Source: Cupriavidus yeoncheonensis
Lineage (GTDB): Bacteria > Pseudomonadota > Gammaproteobacteria > Burkholderiales > Burkholderiaceae
Direction: 5' to 3'
Assembly: GCF_905397275.1 (NCBI RefSeq)
Contig: NZ_CAJPUY010000007.1
Location: forward strand, 230,826 to 294,825
Length of the DNA stretch: 64,000 bases
Shown piece by piece: positions 63,923 to 64,000 of the stretch. A program made the position numbers and the translations under genes. Under the pieces are notes generated by a model that worked only from the letters and a program-made list of their open reading frames with translations, did no database searches and was not told the DNA's origin. Numbering within the stretch: the first letter of the stretch is position 1; each line of letters begins with the position of its first letter.

Positions 63923-64000
63923 CCGAGGGAATTAGGCAGCCCGGTGTTGCTGAGCTGCGGACCAGTTTTTCTCGAACGTCATGGGGCTGACGTAACCCAG
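63892..64000 (-). mobile_element. IS3-family insertion sequence, one end (runs off the window)
   Basis: The boundary is placed at 63892 on TGACCTTGCCCC, a typical IS3-family terminus starting with TG, just before the transposase end. Only about 110 bases are visible. The exact element cannot be named. Confidence 0.65.
63932..64000 (-). CDS. IS3-family transposase OrfB, C-terminal 22 codons
   Basis: Read on the minus strand: LGYVSPMTFEKNW, then SAAQQHRAA and TAA. LGYxSPxxFE is the conserved C-terminal motif of IS3-family DDE transposases (the tail of the rve domain). The upstream part lies beyond the window. Seen in sequence, with the family assignment from that motif. Confidence 0.85.
   Translation of the reverse strand: MGYVSPMTFEKNWSAAQQHRAA

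Larger units (their letters stand above)
60028..64000. mobile_element. Integrated element (left end; continues past the window)
   Basis: It begins at the tRNA-Thr remnant. Content in order: tandem repeats, tyrosine integrase, AlpA-like protein, primase-type zinc finger, initiator-like protein with iterons, Cys-rich protein, and a gene split by an IS. The order int-alpA-primase-replication resembles the modules of phage satellites and integrative elements. The right end is outside the window. Confidence 0.75.

Overview
The window is GC-rich, densely coded DNA from a beta-proteobacterium, most probably a Burkholderiaceae member of the Cupriavidus/Ralstonia group. This placement is inference from gene order (rph-rdgB-hemW, yicC-gmk-rpoZ-spoT with convergent greB), the copSRABCD-type copper cluster, and third-position GC bias; no species assignment is possible from sequence alone.

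Layout. 1-1474: end of methylglyoxal synthase, a quinone oxidoreductase and a DUF1232 membrane protein. 1657-6480 (minus): a complete BMP-type ABC importer (ATPase, two permeases, lipoprotein), probably for nucleosides. 6822-7751: pirin. 8027-11959: an osmoprotectant-type (OpuB/OpuC/Yeh) ABC importer whose transcript appears to begin with a long structured leader RNA. 11991-12359: a small HExxH protein. 12364-19371: a copper-resistance locus with divergent two-component regulator (minus) and copA, copB, copC, copD plus a DUF411 protein (plus), with an inverted-repeat activator box between them. 19400-23335: a small accessory cluster (ATP-grasp enzyme, sugar-phosphate transferase, flavin monooxygenase-like enzyme) next to tRNA-Ser(UGA). 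23571-34416: housekeeping block with a glycine-zipper lipoprotein, Ser/Thr kinase and PP2C phosphatase running into rph-rdgB-hemW, then yicC, gmk, rpoZ, spoT, greB and tRNA-Arg(ACG). 34705-38573: small unknown genes, initiator tRNA, and a DUF2252 gene split by one in-frame amber codon. 38721-49736: lpxO, a diguanylate cyclase, a MocR regulator, two flavoproteins, DUF1415, a methyltransferase and a FapA-like protein. 50044-52730: ArsR/AHSA1 pair with a striking palindrome over the start codon, and a PAS chemoreceptor. 52764-59406: a GntR-controlled catabolic operon (MFS transporter, D-glutamate-cyclase-like DUF1445 protein, fused PxpBC, biotin carboxylase-BCCP).

From about 60028 the chromosome gives way to an integrated element. 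The 3' part of a tRNA-Thr(CGU) gene with its own terminator forms the left boundary; then come tandem 11-bp repeats, a tyrosine integrase, an AlpA-like small DNA-binding protein, a primase-type zinc-finger protein, a winged-helix initiator-like protein carrying five iteron-like palindromes inside its own coding sequence, a Cys-rich protein, and a gene cut by an IS3-family insertion that runs off the right edge. This resembles the integration/replication module of a phage satellite or similar integrative element.

The most interesting signals are the intragenic iterons, the leader RNA before the osmoprotectant transporter, the leaderless palindrome-covered ArsR promoter, the nonsense codon at a conserved Trp of DUF2252, and the biotin-carboxylase/PxpBC/DUF1445 operon that lacks pxpA.
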